This document shows, in pieces, positions 23,575 through 33,262 of a DNA stretch of 64,000 nucleotides. Origin of the DNA: Brasilonema angustatum HA4187-MV1. Its GTDB lineage: Bacteria; Cyanobacteriota; Cyanobacteriia; Cyanobacteriales; Nostocaceae. Position 1 is the stretch's first letter, and the number at the start of each line of letters is the position of its first letter. A program made the translations under genes and the position numbers. The notes under the pieces were generated by a model. It did no database searches and was not told the origin of the DNA. It saw nothing but the letters and a program-made list of their open reading frames with translations. The stretch covers positions 124,001 to 188,000 of the forward strand of contig JAHHGV010000006.1 in NCBI GenBank assembly GCA_019359695.1. The letters run 5' to 3'.

Positions 23575-23622
23575 TTAAAGCTGAGGGTGTAGGGGAAAGA
23601 CACAATCATTCGCCACATCCTA

Positions 23623-23637
23623 GTTCCTAAGAGGAAC
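23623..23637. repeat. Dispersed palindrome GTTCCT-AAG-AGGAAC (second copy at 35653..35667)
   Basis: Identical 15-mer, both within CTAGTTCCTAAGAGGAACCGC. Confidence 0.75.
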
Positions 23638-23714
23638 CGCGACGCTATTATTAAGCGATCGCTACAGGAAGCTGCCAAATTCAATCAACAAAACAATCCA
23701 AAATATGAAATCAG

Positions 23715-24588
23715 ATGACCAACCCTCAAACCGAATTTGATTCACCTTGGAAAGACATTTTACAACTATATTTTGAAGAATTTATGTTGTTCTTTTTTCC
23801 TCAAGCACATGAGGAAATAGACTGGACACGAAAACCAGATTTTTTAGATAAAGAGTTACAGCAGAAACTGTGGCTAAAGTAGAACAATTGCGGCAAGTTT
23901 ATCTACCAGTAAGTGAGTAGTTTGGAGGATGGCGATACGCTCAGGCGCGTCTGCGCTCTGCGCGATCGCTCAAATACGAAGTCATGCTGTGAAGCGATCT
24001 GCCTCACGCTCATGCTGAGCGCTTTGCACGTGAGGCAAGCGAAGCGATCGCTCCGATTTTCAAGAATATATAGTAGTCCTAAATCATTTGTGAAAAATTA
24101 GAAACCCGGTTTCTAACAGAAACCGGGTTTGGTGGACTCCAGCAATTTATGCGCTACGCGCAGGCTATGCCAACACAACTCATACAAAGTTAAGCTTGGT
24201 GCGGGGGCTTTACCAGCGTGGCTATACTAGAAATCAGATTCTGGAGTTGTTCCGGTTAATTGAGTGGATGATGGTTTTACCGGAAGCTTTGGAGGGTAGC
24301 TTTAAAGAAGAGTTGAGGCGAACTCAGGAGGGAAATCGGATGCCTTATATTACAGGTTTTGAGCGAGATGGAATGGTGAAAGCTGCTCGTGAGTCGGTGA
24401 TTGAGGTTTTAGAGACGCGGTTTGAAGTAGTACCAGCACAATTGAGCGTTAGCGCAGCGTCTCGGAACGAGAATCGCCTTGAAGAAATCAAGGATATTGC
24501 TGTACTCAAAAGGTTACTTAAACAGTCTATTACAATCGCTTCTATCCAAGAATTTGAAAGGCTGTTGGATGAGATACAAAATTTCTAA
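23715..24588 (+). pseudogene. Decayed DUF4351/Rpn-type PD-(D/E)XK protein gene; N-terminal piece and C-terminal piece separated by palindromic repeat sequence
   Basis: N-term MTNPQTEFDSPWKDILQLYFEEFMLFFFPQAHEEIDWTRKPDFLDKELQQ then stop; C-term VRGLYQRGYTRNQILELFRLIEWMMVLPEALEGSFKEEL... typical of this family; the core is missing. Confidence 0.7.
24102..24130. repeat. Perfect 13-bp inverted repeat AAACCCGGTTTCT-AAC-AGAAACCGGGTTT
   Basis: Direct inspection; inside the decayed DUF4351 locus. Confidence 0.85.
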
Positions 24589-24954
24589 AAGTCACTTTTT
24601 TCTCCGGTTAATTGAGTGGATGATGGTTTTACCGGAAGCTTTGGAGGGTAGCTTTAAAGAAGAGTTGAGGCGAACTCAGGAGGGAAATCGGATGCCTTAT
24701 ATTACAGGTTTTGAGCGAGATGGAATGGTGAAAAATGCTCGTGAGTCGGTGATTGAGGTTTTAGAGACGCGGTTTGAAGTAGTACCAGCACAATTGAGCG
24801 TTAGCGCAGCGTCTCGGAACGAGAATCGCCTTGAGGAAATCAAGGATATTGCTGTACTCAAAAGGTTGCATAAACAGTCTATTACAATCGCTTCTATCCA
24901 AGAATTTGAAAGGCTGTTGGATGAGATACAAAATTTCTAAAAGTCACTTTTTTC
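24251..24954 (+). repeat. Tandem duplication, 2 x 352 bp (24251..24602 and 24603..~24954)
   Basis: TCCGGTTAATTGAGTGGATGATGGTTTTACCGG... recurs at offset 352, near-identical to the shared AAATTTCTAAAAGTCACTTTTTTCTCC end. Confidence 0.93.
24569..24940 (+). CDS. Chimeric ORF: first 12 codons of the ydcF-like gene fused to DUF4351-family C-terminal fragment
   Basis: MRYKISKSHFFL-RLIEWMMVLPEALEGSF..., created at the duplication junction; expression unknown. Confidence 0.5.
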   Translation: MRYKISKSHFFLRLIEWMMVLPEALEGSFKEELRRTQEGNRMPYITGFERDGMVKNARESVIEVLETRFEVVPAQLSVSAASRNENRLEEIKDIAVLKRLHKQSITIASIQEFERLLDEIQNF

Positions 24955-25505
24955 TCCAGTTACTGGGGCTGGTTGTGATCACCAGCTTTTTTTTAACTAG
25001 TATTATTCCCGTTAGAATTGCTGTTGCACTCCATCAAGCACCTGTACCGCAAGCTATTTTTGTATTGGGGAGTGCTTCCCAGAGAATGGAGTTTGCTGGT
25101 GAGTTTTGGCAAAAGCACACTGATTTAGATATTTGGGTTTCTGATTACGCTTGGAACCTGGATATTAATCGCCGCATTTTTCAAAAGTTTGGTGTTCCGA
25201 ATCAGCAGTTGCACTTGGATGGTAGAGCAACGGATACTGTGACTAATTTCACGAGTTTGGTAGAAGATTTTGTTGCTCAGAAGTTACAACATATTTATCT
25301 GATTACATCGGATTATCACATGAGGAGGGCAAGGGCGATCGCATCCATAGTTTTGGGCAGTCACGGAATTGCGGTTACACCTGTAGAGGTTCCTTCGCGA
25401 GGGGACAAGTCAGAAACCCTGGTGCGAGTGCTGCGAGATTGCGGGCGTTCTGTGGTATGGATTTTTACTCGGAGGACGGGAGCTAGTTTTAATCCGCGAA
25501 TGTGA
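24921..25505 (+). CDS. YdcF/DUF218-family protein
   Basis: MRYKISKSHFFLQLLGLVVITSFFL TM anchor; AIFVLGSASQRMEFA, LDGRATDTVTNF, YLITSDYHMRRARAIASIVLG. Confidence 0.82.
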   Translation: MRYKISKSHFFLQLLGLVVITSFFLTSIIPVRIAVALHQAPVPQAIFVLGSASQRMEFAGEFWQKHTDLDIWVSDYAWNLDINRRIFQKFGVPNQQLHLDGRATDTVTNFTSLVEDFVAQKLQHIYLITSDYHMRRARAIASIVLGSHGIAVTPVEVPSRGDKSETLVRVLRDCGRSVVWIFTRRTGASFNPRM

Positions 25506-25535
25506 ACCTATTAAAAAGCATATTAATATCAGGAT

Positions 25536-26483
25536 TTAACCTCGACCATCTACACAAGCAATCCATTTTCCGTCATGGATGAAATGAGGGTCGATGTGGT
25601 GCATACCACCACTATTCCAACCATAACTACTCGGTTTTAACACTAAACTTTGTTCAATTTTTCTTTCTTGATAACTTGTAGTCGTTAACTCGGTAATCTC
25701 AAATGCTCTTACCTGAGTACCATAAGCTGGCTGACAGTCTTGGGTAAAACGAAAAATCTGATCATTCATCACCAAAACTCTACCGGCTGGTCTAGCTATG
25801 TGTGCATTGTTACTGACAATTGGACTCTTTGGGTGTTCTAACCAAGAACCGAGCAAATCCTCTGCATAGTAAAGACGCAGGGTATCATATTTGTGATCAG
25901 CATTAGTTTCAGCAAACATCCACCATTTGTCAGCATAACGGTAAATAGACGAATCTAGAAAAAATCCATCATTAAGAAGATTGCCAACGAAACTCCATTC
26001 TGTGGGAAACTTTGATGCTTTGTAAAGTCGGATTGAGTTTGCTTGATAACTTTCTGGAATCAAGTAATATTCATTATTCCATTCAAAAACGTATGGGTAA
26101 GATAAGTGAAATGGCTCAACAATGACAATATGTTGATACTTCCAACTAGCTCCATCTTCACTAGTTGCAAATCCAATTTCTCCTCGACGTGTACTTTGAT
26201 TTAAAACCTCAAAAAACATGAACCAGGTTAGCCCGACTTTAATCATAAATGGGTCTGCAACAAATGCGGCTCTGGCATCTGATACATCTCTACGAGTCAA
26301 TACCGGATTTTTTGCGTCCGTAAAATTAGCTAAATCAAAAGGAGATTCGCCAGAATAAATGCCAATCGACCAGGTTCCGCTCTTATTTAATGCCCCTAAT
26401 GGCAGTTTGTTCACTATGGAAATAGGCAAACTATTCACTAATGTATAGTGCACTTCTTTAATACTATTTTTTAAAAATTTCAT
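25536..26483 (-). CDS. Beta-propeller protein resembling glucosamine inositolphosphorylceramide transferase N-terminal / GH43-like domain
   Basis: WSIGIYSGESPFDL, VADPFMIKVGLTWFMFFEV, HLSYPYVFEWNNEYYLIPES, RPAGRVLVMNDQIFRFTQDCQPAYGTQVRAFEI. Confidence 0.65.
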   Translation of the reverse strand: MKFLKNSIKEVHYTLVNSLPISIVNKLPLGALNKSGTWSIGIYSGESPFDLANFTDAKNPVLTRRDVSDARAAFVADPFMIKVGLTWFMFFEVLNQSTRRGEIGFATSEDGASWKYQHIVIVEPFHLSYPYVFEWNNEYYLIPESYQANSIRLYKASKFPTEWSFVGNLLNDGFFLDSSIYRYADKWWMFAETNADHKYDTLRLYYAEDLLGSWLEHPKSPIVSNNAHIARPAGRVLVMNDQIFRFTQDCQPAYGTQVRAFEITELTTTSYQERKIEQSLVLKPSSYGWNSGGMHHIDPHFIHDGKWIACVDGRG

Positions 26484-26715
26484 GTCATCTTAAGCTGTGA
26501 ATAATAGGTAGTTTTTGACTAAATTAAACTTGTTGTTGGAAAATAATTAGTATTAAACCCACTTTTATTAATTAACTCAAGTTGCTAGTTATAAAAAAGC
26601 GCCTCTCTTTAAGTACAAAGTCTTAAATTTTAGTGCTTATCAATACGCAGAACCTGTAATTTTGTATCAATATGTTACGATTAAAGGGTACTAACTAGCA
26701 ACTTGCGTTAATTAC

Positions 26716-27858
26716 TTAATATGGGAATATACTAAATAAGAATTTCTTTGATTGTTCTTTGAGTATTTCCTCGTATACTGCTTTAGTCTCATTTATCATT
26801 CGCTCAACTGTAAATTCTTGCTTAAATTTTTGTCTACCCGCTTCACCCATTTGCTGACGAAGATCAGGAGACTCAATGAAAGTTTGCAATGCGTTAACAA
26901 GTGCTTGTACATCTTTGCGCGGTACTAGTAAACCTGTTTTACCATGCTCAACTTCTTCAGGAATACCATTGACGCTAGTTGCCACAACAGGTAGACCAGC
27001 ACGCATAGCTTCTAGAATACTGATAGGTAAACCTTCATAATGGGTACTGAGAATAAAGATTTGAGATTGGGCTAATAAATCGGGTACATCTGTTCTGTCA
27101 CCTAAAAAAGAAATCCGATCACCAATTCCCAAAGACTGCGCCAAAGCTTTACAAGATTCCAAAGACGGACCGCTGCCAACTAAGTCAAGGTGTACAGAAG
27201 TGGGCAAGTAGGAAATTGCCTGGAGTAAAGTAGCCTGATCCTTTTGTTCGTTGAAACGCGCTACCATAAGCATTCGAGGTGGCTGCTGTGAGGGATTGGC
27301 AATTGGAACTAACTGATTGCTGATGCCGTAACGAACAATTTCTAAGGAATCATGATTACCAACACCAAGGTTTAAAGCTAAGTGGCGATCGTTCTCAGAA
27401 ACGCAAATCAGTTTTGCAGTCATTGGTGCTAATAATTTTTCCGCTATTAACGCAATGTTCCCACGCTGCTTCGGTGTTCCAGGAGAAAAGCCCCAACCAT
27501 GTGCTGTAAATACAGTCGGAATTTTGTAAATTCTTCCGGCTACACGTCCCACAAATCCAGCTTTACTGCTATGTGTGTGAATAATATCAGGTTTGATTTT
27601 ATGGATTAATGATATACATCCTTTTATCGCTAGCAAATCTTTGAATAAGTCAATTTCACGGGTCATATTTGAAATAAAGTGTACAATTACTCCCAACTTA
27701 CTAACATTTTCTGTTAACGGCCCTGTACTACCTACTCCAAGATGAACTTCATAATCTGCACGAAAATTTTCAATCAAATCATAAACATTTCCCTGTGCTC
27801 CACCTAAACTTGATTTAGTGATTAAATAAAGTATGACTCTTTTTTTTTTGCTATTCAT
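26716..27858 (-). CDS. Glycosyltransferase family 4
   Basis: GGAQGNVYDL, HTHSSKAGFVGR, ARFNEQKDQATLL, STHYEGLPISILEAMRAGLPVVATSVNGIPEEVEHGKTGLLV. Confidence 0.92.
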   Translation of the reverse strand: MNSKKKRVILYLITKSSLGGAQGNVYDLIENFRADYEVHLGVGSTGPLTENVSKLGVIVHFISNMTREIDLFKDLLAIKGCISLIHKIKPDIIHTHSSKAGFVGRVAGRIYKIPTVFTAHGWGFSPGTPKQRGNIALIAEKLLAPMTAKLICVSENDRHLALNLGVGNHDSLEIVRYGISNQLVPIANPSQQPPRMLMVARFNEQKDQATLLQAISYLPTSVHLDLVGSGPSLESCKALAQSLGIGDRISFLGDRTDVPDLLAQSQIFILSTHYEGLPISILEAMRAGLPVVATSVNGIPEEVEHGKTGLLVPRKDVQALVNALQTFIESPDLRQQMGEAGRQKFKQEFTVERMINETKAVYEEILKEQSKKFLFSIFPY

Positions 27859-27906
27859 AATCTAGAAAAAGATAACTTTTACCTTGCATATCTTTATGTC
27901 ATTTAT

Positions 27907-29115
27907 TCAATTATTGATTTTTAGCCATGCTTCTGTCGTTTGTTTGACATAATGATAAAATTCCAATCTACGTTCTCTCAAAAAATCGTCTTTATATTGT
28001 TTTGCCGCTTCTAAATTGCGGGTTGACATGTGAATCATCCGTTCTGGAACTGTAATTACTTCCTGAATTTTCGCTGCTAATACAACTGCATCACCTGGTT
28101 GTACCAAATCTTCAGCTGTCAATAGTTCCGGAATGCCTCCTACATTAGAGCCAATGCAGGGTAATCCTCGCGTCATAGCCTCAATAATTGCTCTAGGCAA
28201 ACCTTCTTGACGGGAAGCCAACACAAACACATCTGCCTTATCTAACTGTTCAAATACAGCTTTACCTGCGGGTAATTTACCGCGAAAAAATACACGTTCT
28301 TTGATTCCCAGCTTTGCGGTTTGCGCTTCTAGTTCTCCTCGGTATTTACCATCTCCAACTAAGATTAACTCTAGATTTAATTTCTGCTTAACGCAGATAG
28401 CAACAGCGTCAATTAGTACATCTATAGCTTTAGAAGAATGATCCATAGATGCAACGGTAATGAGGGTGAATTTATCTGAATCAGGATGAGGTAAACGCGG
28501 GGAAGAAACAAAAGCTTCATTAGATAATTCAACATCCGAATAGAAAGTTGAATAAGTTTTTTCACCAGGAGGATATCGACGTTGAAGAGCTTCTTTTGTA
28601 ACAAAAGAAACAGCAGAAGCTTGAGCGCATTGTTTTTGTAATCGATTTGTAAACCACCGACGAAAAAAAGGACGCAAAGGATGTTTTACAGAACCTGGGG
28701 CAAAAAAATTGTATGAGTCGGCGACAACTTCTAAACCATAGGGATGACCTGTATGGCGCAACCAATATTCGATGCAATTAGCTACGTTTGATGGAACTCG
28801 TAGAATAATCGCATCATTTAAATTAGCTCCTTTACTTACAGCTTGTTGAACTTGTAGCGCTTTTAATAAATACTGCACTGGTCCAATATAGTAAGGAATA
28901 GGTACAACCGAAATTCTCTCACCATCAACACGTTGCCAATTAGATGGTACAGAAGAAACTGGACGCACTCGTGCCATTACACGCACATTATCAAAAACTT
29001 CTAAGTAACGCAGCCAGAAAGGATATGCACCATTTGTTGGTGACCAAACAGCGCCATCGGGTGTACCATCATAACGTTGGTCTGTTGATATAATTACGTC
29101 CATTGAAGCCTCCAA
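27907..29115 (-). CDS. Glycosyltransferase family 4-like
   Basis: VFVLASRQEGLPRAIIEAMTRGLPCIGSNVGGIPELL. Confidence 0.88.
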   Translation of the reverse strand: MEASMDVIISTDQRYDGTPDGAVWSPTNGAYPFWLRYLEVFDNVRVMARVRPVSSVPSNWQRVDGERISVVPIPYYIGPVQYLLKALQVQQAVSKGANLNDAIILRVPSNVANCIEYWLRHTGHPYGLEVVADSYNFFAPGSVKHPLRPFFRRWFTNRLQKQCAQASAVSFVTKEALQRRYPPGEKTYSTFYSDVELSNEAFVSSPRLPHPDSDKFTLITVASMDHSSKAIDVLIDAVAICVKQKLNLELILVGDGKYRGELEAQTAKLGIKERVFFRGKLPAGKAVFEQLDKADVFVLASRQEGLPRAIIEAMTRGLPCIGSNVGGIPELLTAEDLVQPGDAVVLAAKIQEVITVPERMIHMSTRNLEAAKQYKDDFLRERRLEFYHYVKQTTEAWLKINN

Positions 29116-29256
29116 ACTCTATTTTCTAATGTTATTCAGTACGCTTTAGTTTCTCCAGAAATTAAAATTATAAAAAATATTACTAATTTTAGGCTTTGAA
29201 TAATAAAAATAAGGTGTAAACAATTAATAAATTTTTATTGGGAAATTAGCAGTTTT

Positions 29257-30795
29257 TTAATATTTTTTATAAACTTTACCGATTAATTTGCTAGTTACTG
29301 ATTTTTTATGTGTTAATTTTACCACATTTGTCAATAAATAAGGCAGTAAAGAATACCACACCAAGGGACGAATTAGTAAGGCTGATTCAGCGCGGGGATA
29401 AAATAGCACAAAACTTAGAAAACTAGCCATTGTTGCCATTTTTGCAGGCTGATTATCTTTGACAGACCATAATGTCAATTTGGCAAATAAAAAACCAAAA
29501 AATGCCATAAAAATTGCTGTGCCAATCAAACCAAAGTTGAGATAAGCTTCAGCTATAAAGGAATATCCCATCGTACCCCCAATACTAGAGATGTATGGAT
29601 TTACAGTATCAACTAACCATTTTTCAGCTAAACCTCTGGCAATAGTAGGATGAATATCCCAAAACAAATTAGGGATAAGGGTGAGTAGGGCATAGCCGTA
29701 ACTAGCTCCCATATCAAAACCTCTTTGAGACGGAACTAACTCAATAGTGTGGGCTATTGTCCCCATAGAACTGCCCATTTCCGAAAATATTGCTATGGCA
29801 GGATTATCAATTGAGAAAAATGCATCTATTATAAAATCTAGAGACAGGCGATCTTCACCACTAATTAATCTAATTGAACCAACAAGTGGCAATATAATTA
29901 ACAGTACTAAACTGCTGGATATCAAAATCAAAACTTTAGGTAACGGTTTGATGCAACGATGCCACAACCATAGATAAGCAACCATAGGCATAACTGCTTG
30001 CGACCTAGCTCCTAAGAAAAGCTGAATTATCGATATAGTAATAATTACTATCATTGATATAGCGATGATATTTTGCTTTTTATTGCTACCAGCAAGTAAA
30101 AAAAGAGCAGCAGGAATCAGGAAAGTAGCTAGAATCCGTGGTGTAGCCTCGGCACCTACTGGAATGTTTTCCTGATAAAGGGCTAAATAACCATAGGTAG
30201 TAACATTAGAAATAGCACTGCCAAGAGTAAAAAATGCCGGAACAAGCGATATCCCCAGTAATACCCATCCGATCCAAAGAACATATTTATGAATTAATAA
30301 GAACTTTTTTGGGCTGACATCATCTTTTTTGAAAATAACTTTTTTATCTTTGTTTAGAACTATGTTAAAGAGCGCACCCGTATGTAATGTAGTTAGTGAC
30401 AAGATAACTATTAATAAAGTGGTTATCAAAATTTCTGACGAAAAATTTGCGTTTAGAGAACGAGGATCATTACTAGCCAAAATACCAAATGTATTAAGAT
30501 GTAATATTTCTAAAACACCTTGTCCACCATTAAATAAAAGGAATGAAAATAAAAATAAAATATACGGATCAAAAAATCTGTTTATTAACCACTTCCATGA
30601 AATTACAGCCCAAATAAATGTAAATAATAATAGCCAGCATACTGGATAAATTAAGTTATCATATTTTCCAATAAATTCTCCTGTCGCGATCAATCGAAAG
30701 ACAACAATAATCAAAAATAAAACAAAACAATTCATACTGATGATCAAAAGTTGTTTTTGTTTATTTATAGTTACTTGATTGGTATGAACTATCAT
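29257..30795 (-). CDS. O-antigen/oligosaccharide repeat-unit polymerase (Wzy-like) membrane protein
   Basis: Multiple TM helices; ...LFLGARSQAVMPMVAYLWLWH...; inside glycosyltransferase cluster. Confidence 0.75.
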   Translation of the reverse strand: MIVHTNQVTINKQKQLLIISMNCFVLFLIIVVFRLIATGEFIGKYDNLIYPVCWLLLFTFIWAVISWKWLINRFFDPYILFLFSFLLFNGGQGVLEILHLNTFGILASNDPRSLNANFSSEILITTLLIVILSLTTLHTGALFNIVLNKDKKVIFKKDDVSPKKFLLIHKYVLWIGWVLLGISLVPAFFTLGSAISNVTTYGYLALYQENIPVGAEATPRILATFLIPAALFLLAGSNKKQNIIAISMIVIITISIIQLFLGARSQAVMPMVAYLWLWHRCIKPLPKVLILISSSLVLLIILPLVGSIRLISGEDRLSLDFIIDAFFSIDNPAIAIFSEMGSSMGTIAHTIELVPSQRGFDMGASYGYALLTLIPNLFWDIHPTIARGLAEKWLVDTVNPYISSIGGTMGYSFIAEAYLNFGLIGTAIFMAFFGFLFAKLTLWSVKDNQPAKMATMASFLSFVLFYPRAESALLIRPLVWYSLLPYLLTNVVKLTHKKSVTSKLIGKVYKKY

Positions 30796-31936
30796 AAATT
30801 TTTTGTAGTATTTCCAAAGTATTGACTATATTAAGCGAGCTAGCTTTGACTGTTTTAAGAGCATCTGTTCGAGTAAACTTAGGTTTAAAGGCTTTGAATT
30901 CAAGAATTGCTTCTGCCCACACTGATGCAGGCTGTGATAAAGATAAGCGATGCATCATAAATTTGACTACATCTGTCTCCTCCGCGATCACATCTGAAAA
31001 AATACAGGGAAGTCTGGCTGCTTGTGCTTCAACTAATACCAGTGGTAACCCTTCATACAGCGATGGAAAGAGAAAAATATCCATTGCACCCTGCATAATC
31101 TGACGTACATCAGAACGTAATCCAGCAAAAATTACATGGTCAGTTAAATTCGCCTCACGGACTTTTTTTTCTATTTCTGAACGCAGAGGACCGTCACCTA
31201 CTAACAAAAGTTGTGTTTTAGGCTTGCGTTTGATAACTTCTGCCGCAATATCTATGAGAAACGAGTGATTCTTTTGTTCTGCAAACCTGCCAACGTGACC
31301 AATAACAAAAGCATCTTGAGGAATACCCAGTTCTGTACGGATAGCAACATTATCAGTCTCTAATTTCCACTTAGAAAAATCAATTCCGCAATAGTAGATA
31401 GAAAAGCGGGGATCATTTTTCCAATTTGCACCATAAAGCGCAGCCGCTGCCTTACCAGAACAAGCTAGTCCAAGTGTGGCGTAGCGCTTAATCCAGTATT
31501 CTGTCAAAGCTAAATATAAGCGCCGCTTTAATCCGGCTTTAGTCTTGAGAGAGGAAGTATCGTTATGACTGTGGGCAATGCGGACAGGAATACCAACTTG
31601 TTTAGCTAATCGCAGAACATAGCCACTGTAGTTGTGGATATGACTGTGAATAATGTCGTAAGATCCGTGTTCCTGATAAACTCGTTTGAAATTACGTGCA
31701 TAGAGTAATGGTTGAGATGGTTCAAGACATGGGATGATTTTGCTACCTAGAGCTAATACCTCATCGTCGTAAGCACAGTGTTTTGTAGTTTCAACTAAAA
31801 AGTCCATTTGAAAACATTGGCGATCATAATTTCGCAAAACGTGCATTAACCAAGTTTCCAATCCTCCTCTCACCATGGAACCAACAACATGAAGGATACG
31901 AATTTTATCTTTTCTAGTTTCAGTAATAGTTCTCAT
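30761..31936 (-). CDS. Glycosyltransferase (GT4 family)
   Basis: RILHVVGSMVRGGLETWLMHVLRNYD, GHVGRFAEQKNHSFLIDIAAEV, FPSLYEGLPLVLVEAQAARLPCI. Confidence 0.92.
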   Translation of the reverse strand: MRTITETRKDKIRILHVVGSMVRGGLETWLMHVLRNYDRQCFQMDFLVETTKHCAYDDEVLALGSKIIPCLEPSQPLLYARNFKRVYQEHGSYDIIHSHIHNYSGYVLRLAKQVGIPVRIAHSHNDTSSLKTKAGLKRRLYLALTEYWIKRYATLGLACSGKAAAALYGANWKNDPRFSIYYCGIDFSKWKLETDNVAIRTELGIPQDAFVIGHVGRFAEQKNHSFLIDIAAEVIKRKPKTQLLLVGDGPLRSEIEKKVREANLTDHVIFAGLRSDVRQIMQGAMDIFLFPSLYEGLPLVLVEAQAARLPCIFSDVIAEETDVVKFMMHRLSLSQPASVWAEAILEFKAFKPKFTRTDALKTVKASSLNIVNTLEILQKIYDSSYQSSNYK

Positions 31937-33201
31937 GCTTTTTTAGTGTGTGTATTAATTAAAACTGCATAAATGACAACTGCCAGACTGCCAATCAATT
32001 GCGCGATCGCTCCAATCGCAAATACTAAGGCAGCACCTTGTAGCTTGTAAGGCTCGATTAAATAAAAACTCGAAACAGCGATCACACCAGTAACTAAAAT
32101 AAATAGCGGTAGTTGGGTTCTATAATATTGAGCTGCTGTCATGCCATATCCCAAAAATGAGGCTATGTAGCCAATTCCAGCGGAAACCATCAACCAGACA
32201 AAGATATCCGCGTGTTGAGCATACTCAGGTTTATACAGCAAAGTCAGGATTTGCTGTCCAGCAACCATTGCCATCACTACACCTGTGACACCCAAGACAG
32301 CACCAATACCTACCAACTTCAGAAGTAAATTACGGAACATTAAAATATCTTTGGTTGCGTAATATCTCGCTAGCCTGGGGCTAGCTGACTGTCCTAATGC
32401 CGAGACAACGGTAGTTCCCGTTACCTGCAAATAGCCGATCGCCGCAAAAATTCCTAGTTCCCTATGTCCCAATGTTTGCTCAATGAAATAACGAGGAATA
32501 TTAGTGTTAAGAGAAATTAGCATCATCACAAAACCTAGGGGTAGTCCAACACCTGCCAATTTCATCAGTTTTGCTATATCCCAGCGAGGTTTTCTTTGAC
32601 TTGCGGCAATTAATTTGCCACTGGAGATGTCATAACTCAATAAAATCAATAACCAAGCTAGTGTGAGAGCGATCGCACCCCAAACAATACTTTTTGTCAA
32701 GTAAACTCCAATTCCTAAAGCAATCAGCGAAAGCAATCCTTTGACAATCATCGACTTGGCAATTCGATCCATTTGCTCGTGCTGCTGTAGCAAACCGTAG
32801 AAAACATCACTTATAGATTCAATACTCTTTGCTAGCCCTATAATCAAAATCACTTGGGCTGTTTCACCGTTATAACCCCCAGCAACGGTTAGCCCAGCTA
32901 TAACTAAAAGTGACAGTATAGTTGTTAACAACCTTAATCCTAGGTAGTCCGCGAAACAGTATTGCTGTTTGGCATCCGTCGCTTGAATTGCCCGTAAATT
33001 AAGATTTGAGAATAAAATAACCGGAGCTGTAACTGCTAACCCCAAGGTAAAATGTCCTACCATCTCTGGGGTTCCCAATTTGGCAAGCACTACCAACATC
33101 CCCCACTGACAACCTGCGTAAACAAGATTTCCGACAAAAGTCCAAGAAAAATTGCGGCGCAAACTTAGTGGTTGAGGATTTTGTGAAAACTTTGGTGTCA
33201 T
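31933..33201 (-). CDS. Polysaccharide flippase (Wzx/oligosaccharide MATE-like)
   Basis: Polytopic, RRNFSWTFVGNLVYAGCQWGMLVVLAKLGTPEMVGHFTLGLAVTAPV; ATGA overlap with the next glycosyltransferase. Confidence 0.88.
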   Translation of the reverse strand: MTPKFSQNPQPLSLRRNFSWTFVGNLVYAGCQWGMLVVLAKLGTPEMVGHFTLGLAVTAPVILFSNLNLRAIQATDAKQQYCFADYLGLRLLTTILSLLVIAGLTVAGGYNGETAQVILIIGLAKSIESISDVFYGLLQQHEQMDRIAKSMIVKGLLSLIALGIGVYLTKSIVWGAIALTLAWLLILLSYDISSGKLIAASQRKPRWDIAKLMKLAGVGLPLGFVMMLISLNTNIPRYFIEQTLGHRELGIFAAIGYLQVTGTTVVSALGQSASPRLARYYATKDILMFRNLLLKLVGIGAVLGVTGVVMAMVAGQQILTLLYKPEYAQHADIFVWLMVSAGIGYIASFLGYGMTAAQYYRTQLPLFILVTGVIAVSSFYLIEPYKLQGAALVFAIGAIAQLIGSLAVVIYAVLINTHTKKA

Positions 33202-33262
33202 AAGTCAGCGCGATTAGTGCGGTGCTGTCTGAATTAGATGAAGAAAAAGGCATATTAGAAGT

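Noticed and set aside
24831-24920. N-terminal extension of the ydcF-like ORF in the track
   Set aside because: Out-of-frame reading of the duplicated fragment; ATG at 24921 gives a sensible TM start.
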